Assembly: GCF_000380985.1 (NCBI RefSeq)
Contig: NZ_KB905700.1
Span: 1 to 64,000, forward strand
Direction: 5' to 3'
Source of the DNA: Proteiniphilum acetatigenes DSM 18083
Lineage (GTDB): Bacteria > Bacteroidota > Bacteroidia > Bacteroidales > Dysgonomonadaceae
DNA length: 64,000 nt
Position numbers and translations under genes: made by a program. Positions 33,393 to 42,978 of the stretch are shown here, in pieces. The notes beneath the pieces were generated by a model. The model did no database searches, was not told the origin of the DNA, and was given only the letters and a program-made list of their open reading frames with translations. Each line of letters opens with the position of its first letter. The stretch's first letter is position 1.

Positions 33393-34269
33393 CGACTTGC
33401 ATCTGGGGTTGTAGTTTTGCGATGTTCTCAGCTACAGCCTCCATTTGCCACATAGGCGTGGAGGTCGCTCCGCAAATACCTATCCTGATATCTTCTTTCA
33501 AAAGAGATGGGTCGATCTCATCCGGATGGTGAATCAGGTATGAGTTGGGATTCTTTTTCTTACATTCGGCAAACAGTACTTTGCCGTTGGAACTCTTCTC
33601 TCCGGCAATAAAGAAGATGAGATCATGATTTTCTGCAAACTCCTGTATATTGGGAACCCTGTTCGATACCTGCCGGCAGATGGTGTCGTAGAATTCAAAT
33701 TTAGCGTCGCCCTGCATACGTGATTTAATCAGTTCTCCTACTTCACGAAAACCTTCAAGCGATTTGGTTGTTTGAGAAAAGAGGCTGATATCTTTTGTAA
33801 AGTCTAATTTGTCTATCTCCTCTTTGCTCTCAATTACAATGGCTGATTCATCCGTCTGTCCAAGCAGTCCGTTTACCTCCGCATGTCCCTTTTTACCGAA
33901 AATAACAACCTGGGCATCGTCGCTTTCTGCATGTGTGTATTTTTTCTTGATCCGTTTTTGTAATCCCAGCACCACCGGGCAGGAAGCATCAATCAATTCT
34001 ATATTGTTCTGTTTCGCTATTTCGTAGGTGCTGGGCGGTTCGCCGTGTGCACGAAGTAATACCTTTACATTCTTCAGTTGCTTGAACTGCTCATGGTTGA
34101 TAGTGATCATCCCCATCTTTTCCAGACGTTCTACTTCTATGTTATTGTGTACGATGTCACCCAGGCAATAGAGGGTGCCTCCTTTTTTCAGCTCCTCTTC
34201 CGCCCTGATAATAGCTTTCTCCACCCCGAAACAGCAACCGGACTGCCTGTCTATTTCAATTTTGCTCAT
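33376..34269 (-). CDS. ispH: 4-hydroxy-3-methylbut-2-enyl diphosphate reductase
   Basis: The last enzyme of the MEP isoprenoid pathway, an iron-sulfur protein of 297 residues. The three cluster cysteines are in SGCCFGVEKAI (about residue 12-13), DASCPVV (about 96) and DTICRQVSNR (about 197). RAHGEPP and IGICGATSTPMWQMEAV are family motifs. It overlaps the cmk gene upstream by 14 nt, so the two are cotranscribed and probably coupled. Confidence 0.97.
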   Translation of the reverse strand: MSKIEIDRQSGCCFGVEKAIIRAEEELKKGGTLYCLGDIVHNNIEVERLEKMGMITINHEQFKQLKNVKVLLRAHGEPPSTYEIAKQNNIELIDASCPVVLGLQKRIKKKYTHAESDDAQVVIFGKKGHAEVNGLLGQTDESAIVIESKEEIDKLDFTKDISLFSQTTKSLEGFREVGELIKSRMQGDAKFEFYDTICRQVSNRVPNIQEFAENHDLIFFIAGEKSSNGKVLFAECKKKNPNSYLIHHPDEIDPSLLKEDIRIGICGATSTPMWQMEAVAENIAKLQPQMQVEKAAF

Positions 34270-34969
34270 TTTTTGCTATGATTCTGTTAAACATATCCAA
34301 TGCCCATTGCAGTTGTCCCTCGATATCTACGTACGTATTGTCGAGTTCAATTGCATCATCGGCTTTACGTAGCGGACTCTCGGCCCGCGTAGTGTCACGC
34401 AGGTCGCGTTCCTTTACATTCGCCAATATATCTTCATAAGCCGGTGGGTTGATCCCTTTGGCTTTCATCTCATCAAAACGACGTTGTGCCCGTATTGCTG
34501 GTGGGGCAGTGACGAAGAGTTTTAATTCGGCATCCGGAAGAACAACCGTACCTATATCGCGGCCATCCATCACCACCCCCTTCTCTTTCCCCATCTCCTG
34601 CTGCTGCCGTACTAATTCTTTCCGTACAAAACCGAGCGTGCTTACCCGACTGGCACCATTAGCCACTTCTAAAGTACGGATATCATCTTCCACATTTTCT
34701 CCGTTCAGGTAAGTATCCTGGTTGCCCTGTGCATTAGGAGCAAATGTTATCTTTATCTCCGAAACATGCTTGCGAAGGGCTTCTTCGTCCATCGTTGTTC
34801 CCGTGATCCACCCTTTCCTGATGGCGTACAGGGCAACAGCGCGATACATGGCTCCACTGTCGATATAGGTATAACCCAATTTTCTGGCCAGGTCTTTGGC
34901 CATTGTACTTTTGCCGCACGAGGAAAAACCGTCGATGGCAATATTAATCTTTTTTGCGTGCATATCCAA
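34256..34969 (-). CDS. cmk: Cytidylate kinase
   Basis: A 237-residue kinase phosphorylating CMP and dCMP. The P-loop GFSSCGKST is at about residues 14-22, followed by YIDSGAMYRAVALYAIRKGWI, GRDIGTVVLPDAELKLFVTA and RDTTRAESPLRKADDAIELDNT, all standard for Cmk. The pairing with ispH is common in Bacteroidota, and the genes overlap by 14 nt. An ATG six nt downstream (MHAKK) is an equally possible start. Confidence 0.96.
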   Translation of the reverse strand: MDMHAKKINIAIDGFSSCGKSTMAKDLARKLGYTYIDSGAMYRAVALYAIRKGWITGTTMDEEALRKHVSEIKITFAPNAQGNQDTYLNGENVEDDIRTLEVANGASRVSTLGFVRKELVRQQQEMGKEKGVVMDGRDIGTVVLPDAELKLFVTAPPAIRAQRRFDEMKAKGINPPAYEDILANVKERDLRDTTRAESPLRKADDAIELDNTYVDIEGQLQWALDMFNRIIAKNEQN

Positions 34970-35155
34970 ATGATCAATCTCTTTATCCGTTGTTTCCCCG
35001 CGATAACCTGCAATGGGTAAATATCCTGAATGAAATAAACAAAGTACAAAGATAGAATGTTTTTGTGAAATAGTTATTTAACAGATATTCCGACAGGTTG
35101 GTACAGGAGCCGGAAAAGTGGAGCGACCGAGTCACGTCAACATCCCGTTGCGATC

Positions 35156-35848
35156 TTATTCCCCGAATGCCAGCAGGTATTTGTCGATATAGAACTGTTT
35201 CTCTTTCGACTTGTATTGCTGGATATAACGCGGATGCTCCAATATTGTCATCCTGTCGAAAAGTTTCTCCTCTTTGTTCAGTTTTGCAATGAAATCGGCA
35301 TTCTTTTTCCCGAGGATATATACTTCAGAAGTATCGAGTCCTGTCTCGATATGTTTTTTGAGCGATGCAATCATAAACCCTTTTACCGTTTCAAACAGTT
35401 CTTTATCATCATAGTAGTTGGCGTTAAGCCAGTTGCCGTCTTTTGTTTGGCGGATGATTGCCAGCGGGAAGGGTGAGTTGATGTAAAAGTGGCTGTAAAA
35501 TTCATCCGCACCGCCGTAAGCCGCGATCATATCATACATGAACACGGAAGAAACCTCGTGGGTATGGGCTGAATGCATGGTGATCCCACAGACACTTTCC
35601 AGTCGTTTGGTATCGGTGAAGGGGACACCCGTTACTCCCGCTCCGTGGCGGCTTGGATTAATACCGATGATGAATTTACGCCGGTTCGTGTCGTTATAAT
35701 ATTTACGGTAAAATGCCTGCATGGCCGGCATCGTTTCGGGATTTTCCAGAAAGGGGTTCAATACCTGGAATCCTTCGGGCAGCTCTCCGGAATAGTGCAA
35801 TTCCCGATTGAAAGCAATAATTTTATCTGCCAAATTTTCTATTTCCAT
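35156..35848 (-). CDS. SMUG2-type uracil-DNA glycosylase family protein
   Basis: A 230-residue protein of the uracil-DNA glycosylase superfamily. The active-site-like block FIIGINPSRHGAGVTGVPFTDTKRLESVCGI is at about residues 59-89, and the late motif LEHPRYIQQY at about 207-216 supplies the conserved His-Pro of the DNA-intercalating loop. Members remove damaged bases in repair. It stands alone, transcribed away from the DUF6994-like gene, with 186 bp of non-coding sequence after it. Confidence 0.88.
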   Translation of the reverse strand: MEIENLADKIIAFNRELHYSGELPEGFQVLNPFLENPETMPAMQAFYRKYYNDTNRRKFIIGINPSRHGAGVTGVPFTDTKRLESVCGITMHSAHTHEVSSVFMYDMIAAYGGADEFYSHFYINSPFPLAIIRQTKDGNWLNANYYDDKELFETVKGFMIASLKKHIETGLDTSEVYILGKKNADFIAKLNKEEKLFDRMTILEHPRYIQQYKSKEKQFYIDKYLLAFGE

Positions 35849-35920
35849 GCCATGTTATCCAAATAAAGAAGAAACAGGTACATTTGTTGTGTTGCCATAA
35901 TGTTTGTAGGGCGCGTTAGT

Positions 35921-35975
35921 AATGGCTCTAAGACACTATTAACAATGGCTCTAAGGCACCTTTCTTAAGAGCCGG
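35921..35975. repeat. Short direct repeat and hairpin
   Basis: AATGGCTCTAAG occurs at 35921-35932 and 35944-35955. The second copy can also pair with CTTAAGAGCC (35966-35975) to make a 9-bp stem with a bulge. This lies downstream of the DUF6994-like gene (minus strand) and may end its transcript. Confidence 0.5.
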
Positions 35976-36021
35976 GTAAATTTTACTCAAAGGTTGTCTA
36001 TATTTTATAGGTTTTGCCATT

Positions 36022-36738
36022 CTATGTAGGCTTTAAATGTTGGACATAATCTTTTATTCGTTTGTTCCTTTGCCTTATAAAATTCATCACTCCTTTTTTA
36101 TATAATAGATATTCATCAGTATTGGAAAATGCTGGTGGGTTTTTGAAATCATCAAAGGGCAAATAGAACTTGATTTTTAGGCTTTCATCGATTAGATCTT
36201 GCAATAAAAAGAAATGAATATAACCGGTAAAATTGTCAAACAAATCGAAGAAATTCTTGTATCTCAATAAAGTCTCATAAAGCGGACTTGTTTGCCCTGA
36301 ATAAAACCGCCGGATACATTCTAAGGTTAAGTCGAATCGATCATCAATTAAACCATTCACTCCGCGTGCTTGGTTAATTGTGTGATTGCCGGCAATTCCG
36401 TTATTTGGAAAGATAATGTACGCCCCAATGGTGGAACCGGTATCAAAAAGTTCGTCTACTTCTCCCGGAATTTGTTTTGTAAGCCACTGCTTGTGTTTGT
36501 GGTTTCTGTATGAATGTGTAATGGCATCGCTTCCCAAAAAGAATTCCCCGAGCTGTGATTTGTGATATAAATAAATGTTGTCTTGGTTATCCGACAATTC
36601 AAAATTTTCACCATTAGGCAGGGGCTTACTCCATAATATTTTGTGGTATCTCCGGAGTGTTGGACTGGTGCTGTCGGGATCTCCGCCTTCCGCGTCAGTG
36701 TAAAAATTATAATATATATCAATTGTTGGATCTTTCAT
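36022..36738 (-). CDS. Hypothetical protein, DUF6994-like
   Basis: A 238-residue soluble protein rich in aromatic residues, with no signal or membrane segment. Recognisable parts are YNFYTDAEGGDPDSTSPTLRRYHKILWSKPLPNG at the N terminus, TGSTIGAYIIFPNN in the middle, and IKFYLPFDDF toward the end, followed by FIRQRNKRI. I associate this pattern with DUF6994, seen in scattered bacteria including phage and defence contexts, but that is from memory. Coding composition is more AT-rich than its neighbours, and it sits between two housekeeping genes, so horizontal gain is possible. Function unknown. Confidence 0.7.
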   Translation of the reverse strand: MKDPTIDIYYNFYTDAEGGDPDSTSPTLRRYHKILWSKPLPNGENFELSDNQDNIYLYHKSQLGEFFLGSDAITHSYRNHKHKQWLTKQIPGEVDELFDTGSTIGAYIIFPNNGIAGNHTINQARGVNGLIDDRFDLTLECIRRFYSGQTSPLYETLLRYKNFFDLFDNFTGYIHFFLLQDLIDESLKIKFYLPFDDFKNPPAFSNTDEYLLYKKGVMNFIRQRNKRIKDYVQHLKPT

Positions 36739-36800
36739 GGCATATTAACATGCAATTCGTTGATTCGACCCTTGTCTCGGAAAAATCATTATATATAGAG

Positions 36801-36831
36801 GCTATCCCGCCTTTATCTGGAGCGGGATAGC
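36801..36831 (-). terminator. Hairpin after pruA
   Basis: A perfect 10-bp stem (GCTATCCCGC 36801-36810, GCGGGATAGC 36822-36831) with an 11-nt loop begins 10 bp past the pruA stop. It has no T run, so it may protect the RNA end after rho-dependent or other termination. Confidence 0.6.
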
Positions 36832-36840
36832 TCTCTGTAA

Positions 36841-38472
36841 TTACTCCTCCAGGAAGTTCGGATACATAAAGTCCGTTGCGGGAACGAACGTTTCCTTGAT
36901 ACATTGCGGGGATACCCAACGGAGCAGGTTGAATACCGAGCCGGCCTTGTCATTGGTTCCCGAAGCACGTCCGCCGCCGAACGGCTGCTGGTCGACCACG
37001 GCACCGGTGGGCTTGTCGTTGATATAGAAATTCCCGGCGGTATGCGTCAACCGGGCAGTCATCTTTTCGATATTGGCCCTGTCGGCAGAGAAGATCGCGC
37101 CTGTAAGCGCATAGTCTGTAGTTGTATCGAGGATATCCAGCGTCTTGTCGAGGTCTGCCGGTTCGTACAGATATACAGTGAGTATCGGCCCGAAAAGCTC
37201 TTCTTTCATTGTGATATAATCAGGTTTTTTCGCCAGAATAACAGTGGGATGGATGAAATAACCTTCCGATTTGTCGTAGGTGCCGCCACAGACGATCTCT
37301 GCATCGGGTGACGCTTTGGCGTCGTCGATAGCCTTTGCCAGTTTATCAAACGAATCTTCGTCGATCACTGCATTCACGAAATTGGAGAAATCTTCCACCA
37401 CACCGGTTTTTATTTTAGCGAGATCATCACTTACAAACTTCTTTACATCCTCCCAGAGAGTGGTGGGGATATAGGCGCGGGAAGCAGCCGAACATTTCTG
37501 TCCCTGGTATTCAAATGCGCCTCGGGTAAGTGCTGTAGCCACCTGTTTTGCATTGGCTGTCGCATCGGCAAAGACATAGTCTTTTCCTCCCGTTTCTCCC
37601 ACGATACGGGGATAGGATTTATATTTCGACATATTTCCGGCAATAGTGCGCCACATGCTGTTGAATACTCCGGTGGAACCGGTAAAGTGCAGGCCGGCAA
37701 AGTCACGGTGGTTGAAGATCACATCGGCGGCATCCCTTCCATCGGCATAGACGAGGTTGATCACACCATCAGGTAGTCCGGCTTCCTGTAACACTTTCAT
37801 AATAAGGTGTGCAGAGTAAATAGCCGTCTTTGAAGGTTTCCATACCACGGTATTTCCCATCAACGCAGGGGCACCGGGCAGGTTTCCTGCAATGGAGGTG
37901 AAATTAAATGGTGTAAGTGCGAAGATGAATCCTTCGAGTGGACGCCATATCATGCGGTTCCAGATGCCGGGAGAAGAGTTGGGCTGCATCCGGTATATCT
38001 CATCCATATTCTTCACGTTATAGCGGTAGAAATCTATTAATTCGCATACCGCATCTATTTCGGATTGATAAGCATTCTTTGATTGACCTATCATGGTAAC
38101 GGCATTGAAATCGTAACGATAAGGGCCGGCAATCAGTTCGGCTGCCTTCAGGAAGATGGCTGCACGGCTTTCCCAACGCATTGCTTCCCATCCCGGTTTA
38201 GCCTTTAGTGCTGCATCGATGGCCGCCTGCACATGTGTTTTGTCGCCCTGGTGGTAATATCCCAGAAGATGGCCGTGGTTGTGGGGAGGACGGATATCCT
38301 TCAGGTTGCCGGTACGTACTTCTTTTCCTCCGATGGTCATCGGCAGGTCAAGCCCTCCCTGGTTAAGCTCGGCCAGTTTCTGTTTTAATGCTGCTCTTTC
38401 GGGCGTCCCCGGAGCATAGCTCCTGACAGGTTCATTTTTTACTTCGGGTAATTGAAAGACTCCTTTAGACAT
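36841..38472 (-). CDS. pruA: L-glutamate gamma-semialdehyde dehydrogenase
   Basis: A 543-residue aldehyde dehydrogenase that oxidises glutamate semialdehyde (P5C) to glutamate, the second step of proline catabolism. Motifs: FALTPFNFTSIAGNLPGAPALMGNTVVWKPS, the catalytic Glu in RIVGETGGKDYVF, and the nucleophile Cys in FEYQGQKCSAASRAYIP. Length and the C-terminal QQPFGGGRASGTNDKAG match the Bacteroidota/eukaryotic PruA type. It is divergent from the proline dehydrogenase gene; both presumably share a control region (38473-38764). Confidence 0.97.
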   Translation of the reverse strand: MSKGVFQLPEVKNEPVRSYAPGTPERAALKQKLAELNQGGLDLPMTIGGKEVRTGNLKDIRPPHNHGHLLGYYHQGDKTHVQAAIDAALKAKPGWEAMRWESRAAIFLKAAELIAGPYRYDFNAVTMIGQSKNAYQSEIDAVCELIDFYRYNVKNMDEIYRMQPNSSPGIWNRMIWRPLEGFIFALTPFNFTSIAGNLPGAPALMGNTVVWKPSKTAIYSAHLIMKVLQEAGLPDGVINLVYADGRDAADVIFNHRDFAGLHFTGSTGVFNSMWRTIAGNMSKYKSYPRIVGETGGKDYVFADATANAKQVATALTRGAFEYQGQKCSAASRAYIPTTLWEDVKKFVSDDLAKIKTGVVEDFSNFVNAVIDEDSFDKLAKAIDDAKASPDAEIVCGGTYDKSEGYFIHPTVILAKKPDYITMKEELFGPILTVYLYEPADLDKTLDILDTTTDYALTGAIFSADRANIEKMTARLTHTAGNFYINDKPTGAVVDQQPFGGGRASGTNDKAGSVFNLLRWVSPQCIKETFVPATDFMYPNFLEE

Positions 38473-38601
38473 AAGTTAATCTGTTTAATGAGGTTTTTAC
38501 TAATTGAATGTGACAAATTTACCAAAAAAAATTTGATGAAGCTGTCTCACCGGAAAGTTTTCATACGATTATTTATCAAATCGGCACATCGCCACTACCT
38601 G

Positions 38602-38617
38602 TCCCGATTTATCGGGA
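38602..38617. promoter_or_regulatory. Operator-like palindrome between pruA and proline dehydrogenase
   Basis: TCCCGATTTATCGGGA: 7-bp arms with a 2-bp centre, in the 292-bp divergent region. It is well placed for a shared proline-responsive regulator, though nothing else identifies it. Confidence 0.35.
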
Positions 38618-38712
38618 TCATCAAATCGACTTATATGCTCGTTTCATTAAAAAAAATGTAATTGACGAAAATAAGATTTTTTTCCGCTGACAAAAGAATA
38701 AAATCTTTTTGT

Positions 38713-38720
38713 TACTTTTG
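38713..38720 (+). promoter_or_regulatory. Probable -7 box of the proline dehydrogenase gene
   Basis: TACTTTTG matches TAnnTTTG and lies 44 bp before the ATG at 38765. The upstream -33 element is weak. Confidence 0.55.
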
Positions 38721-38764
38721 TGGACCTTTACAATACTCTTATATAACACTCTTACAGATAACAC

Positions 38765-39949
38765 ATGCAATCGAAGGAAACGCTACCGGTCAATTTTGAA
38801 AATACGGAAATCGCCTTTCGCGATCTATCCAATGCAAGTTTAAAACAAGCGTATCAGCTCTTCAGGGTGATGAATAGCCGTATGCTGGTAAATATAGGCA
38901 AACATCTGGTTAATTTTGCGTTTACCGTCCATTTTCCTGTGGAAGGTATTATCCGCAATACTATTTACAGGCATTTTGTAGGAGGAGTGTCTATTGAAGA
39001 TTGTAGCAAGACGATTGCCCGTCTTGCCCGGTGCAATGTGGATTCTATTCTCGATTATGCGCAGGAGGGAGAGGAATCGGATGATGCCTTCGATGCTACG
39101 TGCCGGGAAGTAATACGTACCGTTGAGTTTGCCGGCAACCATAAGAATGTGCCATTCAGCGTGTTCAAGATCACGGGGGTGGCACGCTTCGATTTGCTTG
39201 CCAAAGTGAGTGAGCAACAGCCTCTGGCCGACGAGGAAAAAGATGAATTCCGGCGTGTGGAGGAGCGTGTGGATGCTATCTTCAGACGGGGATTTGAACT
39301 GGATGTACCGGTGCTGATCGATGCCGAAGAGACGTGGATACAGCCGGTACTGGATGAGATGGTGATGAATCTCATGTCACGCTATAACAAAGAGAAGGCT
39401 ATTGTGCAAAACACCTACCAGATGTATCGTCACGATAGTATAGAGCGGATCAAACAGCATCACCGTATGGCGTTGGAGGGAGGATTTAAATTCGGACTGA
39501 AGATCGTGCGGGGCGCCTATATGGAGAAAGAGCGTAACCGCGCTGCTGAACGAGGGTATCCATCACCTATCCAACCAGATAAACCAGCTACGGATCGCGA
39601 TTTTAATGATATTACCCGTTATTTTATGGAGCATCTGGATACCATTGACTTTATGGTTGCCACGCACAATGAAGAAAGTTCGTTATTGCTGGCCCGTCTG
39701 ATCGATGAGTACAATCTGCCGAGAAACCATCGGGGAATCTATTTTTCGCAACTGTATGGCATGAGCGACCATATCACCTATAATCTTGCCGGGAAAGGAT
39801 ACAATGTTGCAAAATACGTTCCTTACGGAGCAGTAAAGACCATGATGCCCTATCTGTTCCGTCGTGCCGAAGAGAATTCATCAGTCAAGGGACAGACGAA
39901 CCGCGAACTGAAGATGATCCGGACAGAAATAAAACGGAGACGTAATTGA
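38765..39949 (+). CDS. Proline dehydrogenase
   Basis: A 394-residue monofunctional flavoenzyme (no fused P5C dehydrogenase) oxidising proline to P5C. The TIM-barrel motifs are present: VDAIFRRGFELDVPVLIDAEETWIQP, FKFGLKIVRGAYMEKERNRAAERGYPSPI in outline, DFMVATHNEESS, FSQLYGMSDHITYNLA and the terminal YVPYGAVKTMMPYLFRRAEEN (FAD and substrate contacts, Arg-Arg). It is divergent from pruA, which takes the next step. Electrons would pass to the quinone pool. Confidence 0.95.
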   Translation: MQSKETLPVNFENTEIAFRDLSNASLKQAYQLFRVMNSRMLVNIGKHLVNFAFTVHFPVEGIIRNTIYRHFVGGVSIEDCSKTIARLARCNVDSILDYAQEGEESDDAFDATCREVIRTVEFAGNHKNVPFSVFKITGVARFDLLAKVSEQQPLADEEKDEFRRVEERVDAIFRRGFELDVPVLIDAEETWIQPVLDEMVMNLMSRYNKEKAIVQNTYQMYRHDSIERIKQHHRMALEGGFKFGLKIVRGAYMEKERNRAAERGYPSPIQPDKPATDRDFNDITRYFMEHLDTIDFMVATHNEESSLLLARLIDEYNLPRNHRGIYFSQLYGMSDHITYNLAGKGYNVAKYVPYGAVKTMMPYLFRRAEENSSVKGQTNRELKMIRTEIKRRRN

Positions 39950-40018
39950 TTAGTTGATTTACTGATTTAATGATATGATGATTCAATCTGCTAATCAGTA
40001 AATCATCACATCATCACA
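39950..40018. repeat. GATTTACTGATTTAATGAT-type low-complexity repeat
   Basis: The 69-bp convergent gap contains TTGATTTACTGATTTAATGA words and CATCACATCATCACATCA at its end, like the exbB-exbD gap (22749-22835). The two halves are partly complementary and may form a hairpin serving both transcripts. Confidence 0.7.
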
Positions 40019-41068
40019 TCATTTAACCTCCCATATATTGGACGAGTTCAGCAGGAATTCCGTGAATGACCTTTTTGGCGTCATCATTTGTATTTCTTCG
40101 ATCTGTTTTTCGTATTCTTTTTCGTATGTAGGTTCTTTCACGCTGCGGATCACTCCCAGTGCCACGGGGAGTCCATCGGCAATATCCATCAATGCCAGTT
40201 TCATATGTAAAGTATTATCCCTGGTGGTGGCATCGTGTACCAGTACGTCGTCTATTGTGTAGCCGTCCTCTCCAATGGTTACCGCTTTGAGGTTCCACCC
40301 ATCGAGTACAATTCCCCTGTTCTCCTCCTTACCGAAGATCATTTTCTCTCCATGTCTCAGTATCAAGGTATTATCTGCTTTCCAGTTACGGTCACTCGTT
40401 TTATTATGGATACCATCATTGAAGATCACGCAGTTCTGTAACACTTCCACTACCGAAGTCCCTTTATGTTTAGCAGCTTCAGACATTACTTCCGTCTGGT
40501 TCTTGATGTCCACGTCGATAGCCCGGGCGAAGAAAGTACCCCGTGCTCCGAAAGTCAGTTCTGCCGGACGGAAAGGCTCTTCTATCGTCCCGAACGGGGA
40601 AGATTTGGAAACAAACCCTCTGTCGGAGGTGGGAGAGTATTGTCCTTTTGTCAGACCGTATATCTTGTTATTGAAAAGTAAAATATTTATATCTACATTC
40701 CGTCGGATCGCATGAATAAAATGATTTCCGCCGATTGCCAGTGAGTCGCCGTCACCGGTGGCTACCCATACGCTCAGTTCGGGATTAGCCACCTTCACTC
40801 CTGTGGCGATGGCTGCCGCGCGGCCGTGGATGCTGTGAAAACCATAGGTGTTCATGTAATAGGGCAGACGCGATGAACATCCGATTCCGGAGATGACTGC
40901 TATCTTATGAGGATCAATATTCAACTCAGCCATCGCTTTTTGAAGGCTGGTTAGAATGGCATAATCGCCACAACCCGGACACCAGCGAATGGCATTTTCG
41001 CTTTTGTAGTCTTTCGGCAGATGTTTTTGATATCTCAGTTCTTTTGCTGCTATTTCTGTTACTTCCAT
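40019..41068 (-). CDS. korB: 2-oxoglutarate:ferredoxin oxidoreductase, beta subunit
   Basis: A 349-residue TPP-binding subunit. The first cluster cysteines are in RWCPGCGDY and GIGCSSR; the TPP/Mg motif is GDGDSLAIGGNHFIHAIRRNVDINILLFNNKIYGLTKGQYSP in outline. It pairs with the alpha subunit gene 1 nt upstream. The complex oxidatively decarboxylates 2-oxoglutarate to succinyl-CoA with ferredoxin, or runs in reverse; it fits the anaerobic lifestyle. The pyruvate-type enzymes are longer or differently organised, so 2-oxoglutarate is favoured but other 2-oxoacids are possible. Confidence 0.92.
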   Translation of the reverse strand: MEVTEIAAKELRYQKHLPKDYKSENAIRWCPGCGDYAILTSLQKAMAELNIDPHKIAVISGIGCSSRLPYYMNTYGFHSIHGRAAAIATGVKVANPELSVWVATGDGDSLAIGGNHFIHAIRRNVDINILLFNNKIYGLTKGQYSPTSDRGFVSKSSPFGTIEEPFRPAELTFGARGTFFARAIDVDIKNQTEVMSEAAKHKGTSVVEVLQNCVIFNDGIHNKTSDRNWKADNTLILRHGEKMIFGKEENRGIVLDGWNLKAVTIGEDGYTIDDVLVHDATTRDNTLHMKLALMDIADGLPVALGVIRSVKEPTYEKEYEKQIEEIQMMTPKRSFTEFLLNSSNIWEVK

Positions 41069-41069
41069 A

Positions 41070-42935
41070 TTACTTTTCCTCCATGATTTTCGTAAACTCC
41101 TCGATCAATGTACTTACCTTGAACGGTTGTCCTTCCACCCTGTTGTATTTATGAATATTATCCAGATCCTGGAACTTGCCGCTCAGGTAAGCGGCAAACT
41201 GTCCGTCGTTCTGTTCTGCCACGATCACTTTTTTATATTTCTTCAGCAGTTCATGGGTGTTTCGGGGAAGGGGACAGATATGCCTGAAGTGAGTGTAGGC
41301 TACTTTCTTTCCGTTTGCCATGAGGCGTAATGAAGTTTCCAGCAGATGGCCGTATGTGCCGCCCCATCCCACGATCAGCGTATCGGCATCTTTATCGCCG
41401 GTTACCTTCTGTTCAGGGATAAAATCGGCTATTTTTTCGATCTTCGCCTTACGGATATTTACCATCAACTGATGGTTGTCGGGATTCGACGAGATCACAC
41501 CGGTAAGACGGTCTTTTTCCAATCCGCCAATGCGGTGCATGTATTCCGGAGTACCCGGTACACCCCAATACCTGACGAGTGTCTCTTCGTCACGGAAATA
41601 AGGCTTCCATTCTTCTGCGTTTCCGTTATATTTATTCTGTACATAGGGAGGTTTAATATCCGGATAGTCATTCATCTCGGGAATTCTCCATGCCGATGAA
41701 CCGTTGGCGATATAACCGTCGGTAAGCAGAATAACGGGCGTCATATGTTCCAATGCTATCTTTGAAGCCTCAAAAGCGCTTTCAAAGCAGTCGGTAGGCG
41801 ATGCTGCCGCCATCACTACCAGCGGGCTCTCGCCGTTACGTCCGTAAAGTGCCTGGTTGAGGTCACTCTGTTCGCTCTTGGTAGGCATTCCTGTGGAAGG
41901 GCCACTGCGTTGCACGTCAATCACCACCAGAGGGAGTTCGGTCATCACGGCCAGACCCAATGCCTCGCTTTTGAGCGACAATCCCGGACCGGATGTGGAA
42001 GTGGCTGCCAGGCAACCCGCAAAACTTGCACCGATGGATGAGGTGATCCCGGCAATTTCGTCTTCCATTTGCAGAGCCTTCACCCCAAAATCCTTCCGTT
42101 TGGAAAGTTCCTGCAGGATGTCGGTCGCAGGGGTAATAGGATAGGAGCCGAGGAAGAGTTCCACGCCCGCCTTTTCGGAAGCGGCAATCAACCCGTATGC
42201 CGTTGCAGTGTTTCCATTAATATCAGTATAGAAACCTTTGGTCGACTCAATGGGTTCGATCCGATAAGTGGAAGCGGTCATGTCGGTGTTGTTCCCGTAG
42301 TTGTAGCCGTCGGTGAGCGCTTTTATATTGGCCTTTACCAATAATGGTTTTTTTGAAAACTTCTGTTCGAGCAGCTTATCGGCTATTTCCAACGGACGGT
42401 TGAAAAGCCAGCATACAATACCCAGCGCAAACATATTCTTGCTGCGGAGTATCTCTTTATTTTCCAGTCCTGAGTCTTCCAGCGAAGCTTTTGTCAGAGT
42501 GGTGATATTCACCCCGATCGGTTGCACGTAATCCAGATTGAGTTCTGCAAACGGATCTAATGTTTGGAAAAGTGCCTTGTCGAGGTCTCTTTTTTGGAAT
42601 GAATCGGTGTCAAACAGCACAATAGACCCCCTTTTCAAAAATGGAGCGTTCACTTTAAGTGCAGCAGGATTCATGGCGACCAGTACATCGGTCTTGTCGC
42701 CTGAATTATATACATCTTTGGCGCCAATCCGCACCTGAAATCCCGAAACGCCATGCAATGAACCTTGCGGGGCGCGAATTTCAGCGGGAAAATCGGGGAA
42801 TGTGGCAATTTCATTCCCGAAAATAGCCGATAACGTAGAGAACAATGTCCCTGAAAGTTGCATACCATCACCGGAATCGCCTGAAAAACGAATGGTTACT
42901 TGTTTAATGTCGGTCACGACCGGATTCGTTGGCAT
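41070..42935 (-). CDS. korA: 2-oxoglutarate:ferredoxin oxidoreductase, alpha subunit with fused gamma domain
   Basis: A 621-residue protein with the gamma domain at the N terminus (about residues 1-190: FSGDSGDGMQLSGTLFSTLSAI, GVSGFQVRIGAKDVYNSGDKTDVLVAMN) and the alpha domain from about 220, with the FLGSYPITPATDILQELSK motif and EDEIAGITSSIGASFAGCLAATSTSGPGLSLKSEALGLA in outline. Gamma-alpha fusion is typical of Bacteroidota KorA. It overlaps the intercistronic boundary with korB by a 1-nt spacing. Confidence 0.94.
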   Translation of the reverse strand: MPTNPVVTDIKQVTIRFSGDSGDGMQLSGTLFSTLSAIFGNEIATFPDFPAEIRAPQGSLHGVSGFQVRIGAKDVYNSGDKTDVLVAMNPAALKVNAPFLKRGSIVLFDTDSFQKRDLDKALFQTLDPFAELNLDYVQPIGVNITTLTKASLEDSGLENKEILRSKNMFALGIVCWLFNRPLEIADKLLEQKFSKKPLLVKANIKALTDGYNYGNNTDMTASTYRIEPIESTKGFYTDINGNTATAYGLIAASEKAGVELFLGSYPITPATDILQELSKRKDFGVKALQMEDEIAGITSSIGASFAGCLAATSTSGPGLSLKSEALGLAVMTELPLVVIDVQRSGPSTGMPTKSEQSDLNQALYGRNGESPLVVMAAASPTDCFESAFEASKIALEHMTPVILLTDGYIANGSSAWRIPEMNDYPDIKPPYVQNKYNGNAEEWKPYFRDEETLVRYWGVPGTPEYMHRIGGLEKDRLTGVISSNPDNHQLMVNIRKAKIEKIADFIPEQKVTGDKDADTLIVGWGGTYGHLLETSLRLMANGKKVAYTHFRHICPLPRNTHELLKKYKKVIVAEQNDGQFAAYLSGKFQDLDNIHKYNRVEGQPFKVSTLIEEFTKIMEEK

Positions 42936-42978
42936 AATTTTATGTGGTTGTTGAATAAATTATAATGCAATATTACAA

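Noticed and set aside
36801-36831. Integron attC or phage attachment site
   Set aside because: It is a simple 10-bp hairpin right after the pruA stop, with no integrase or cassette structure nearby.
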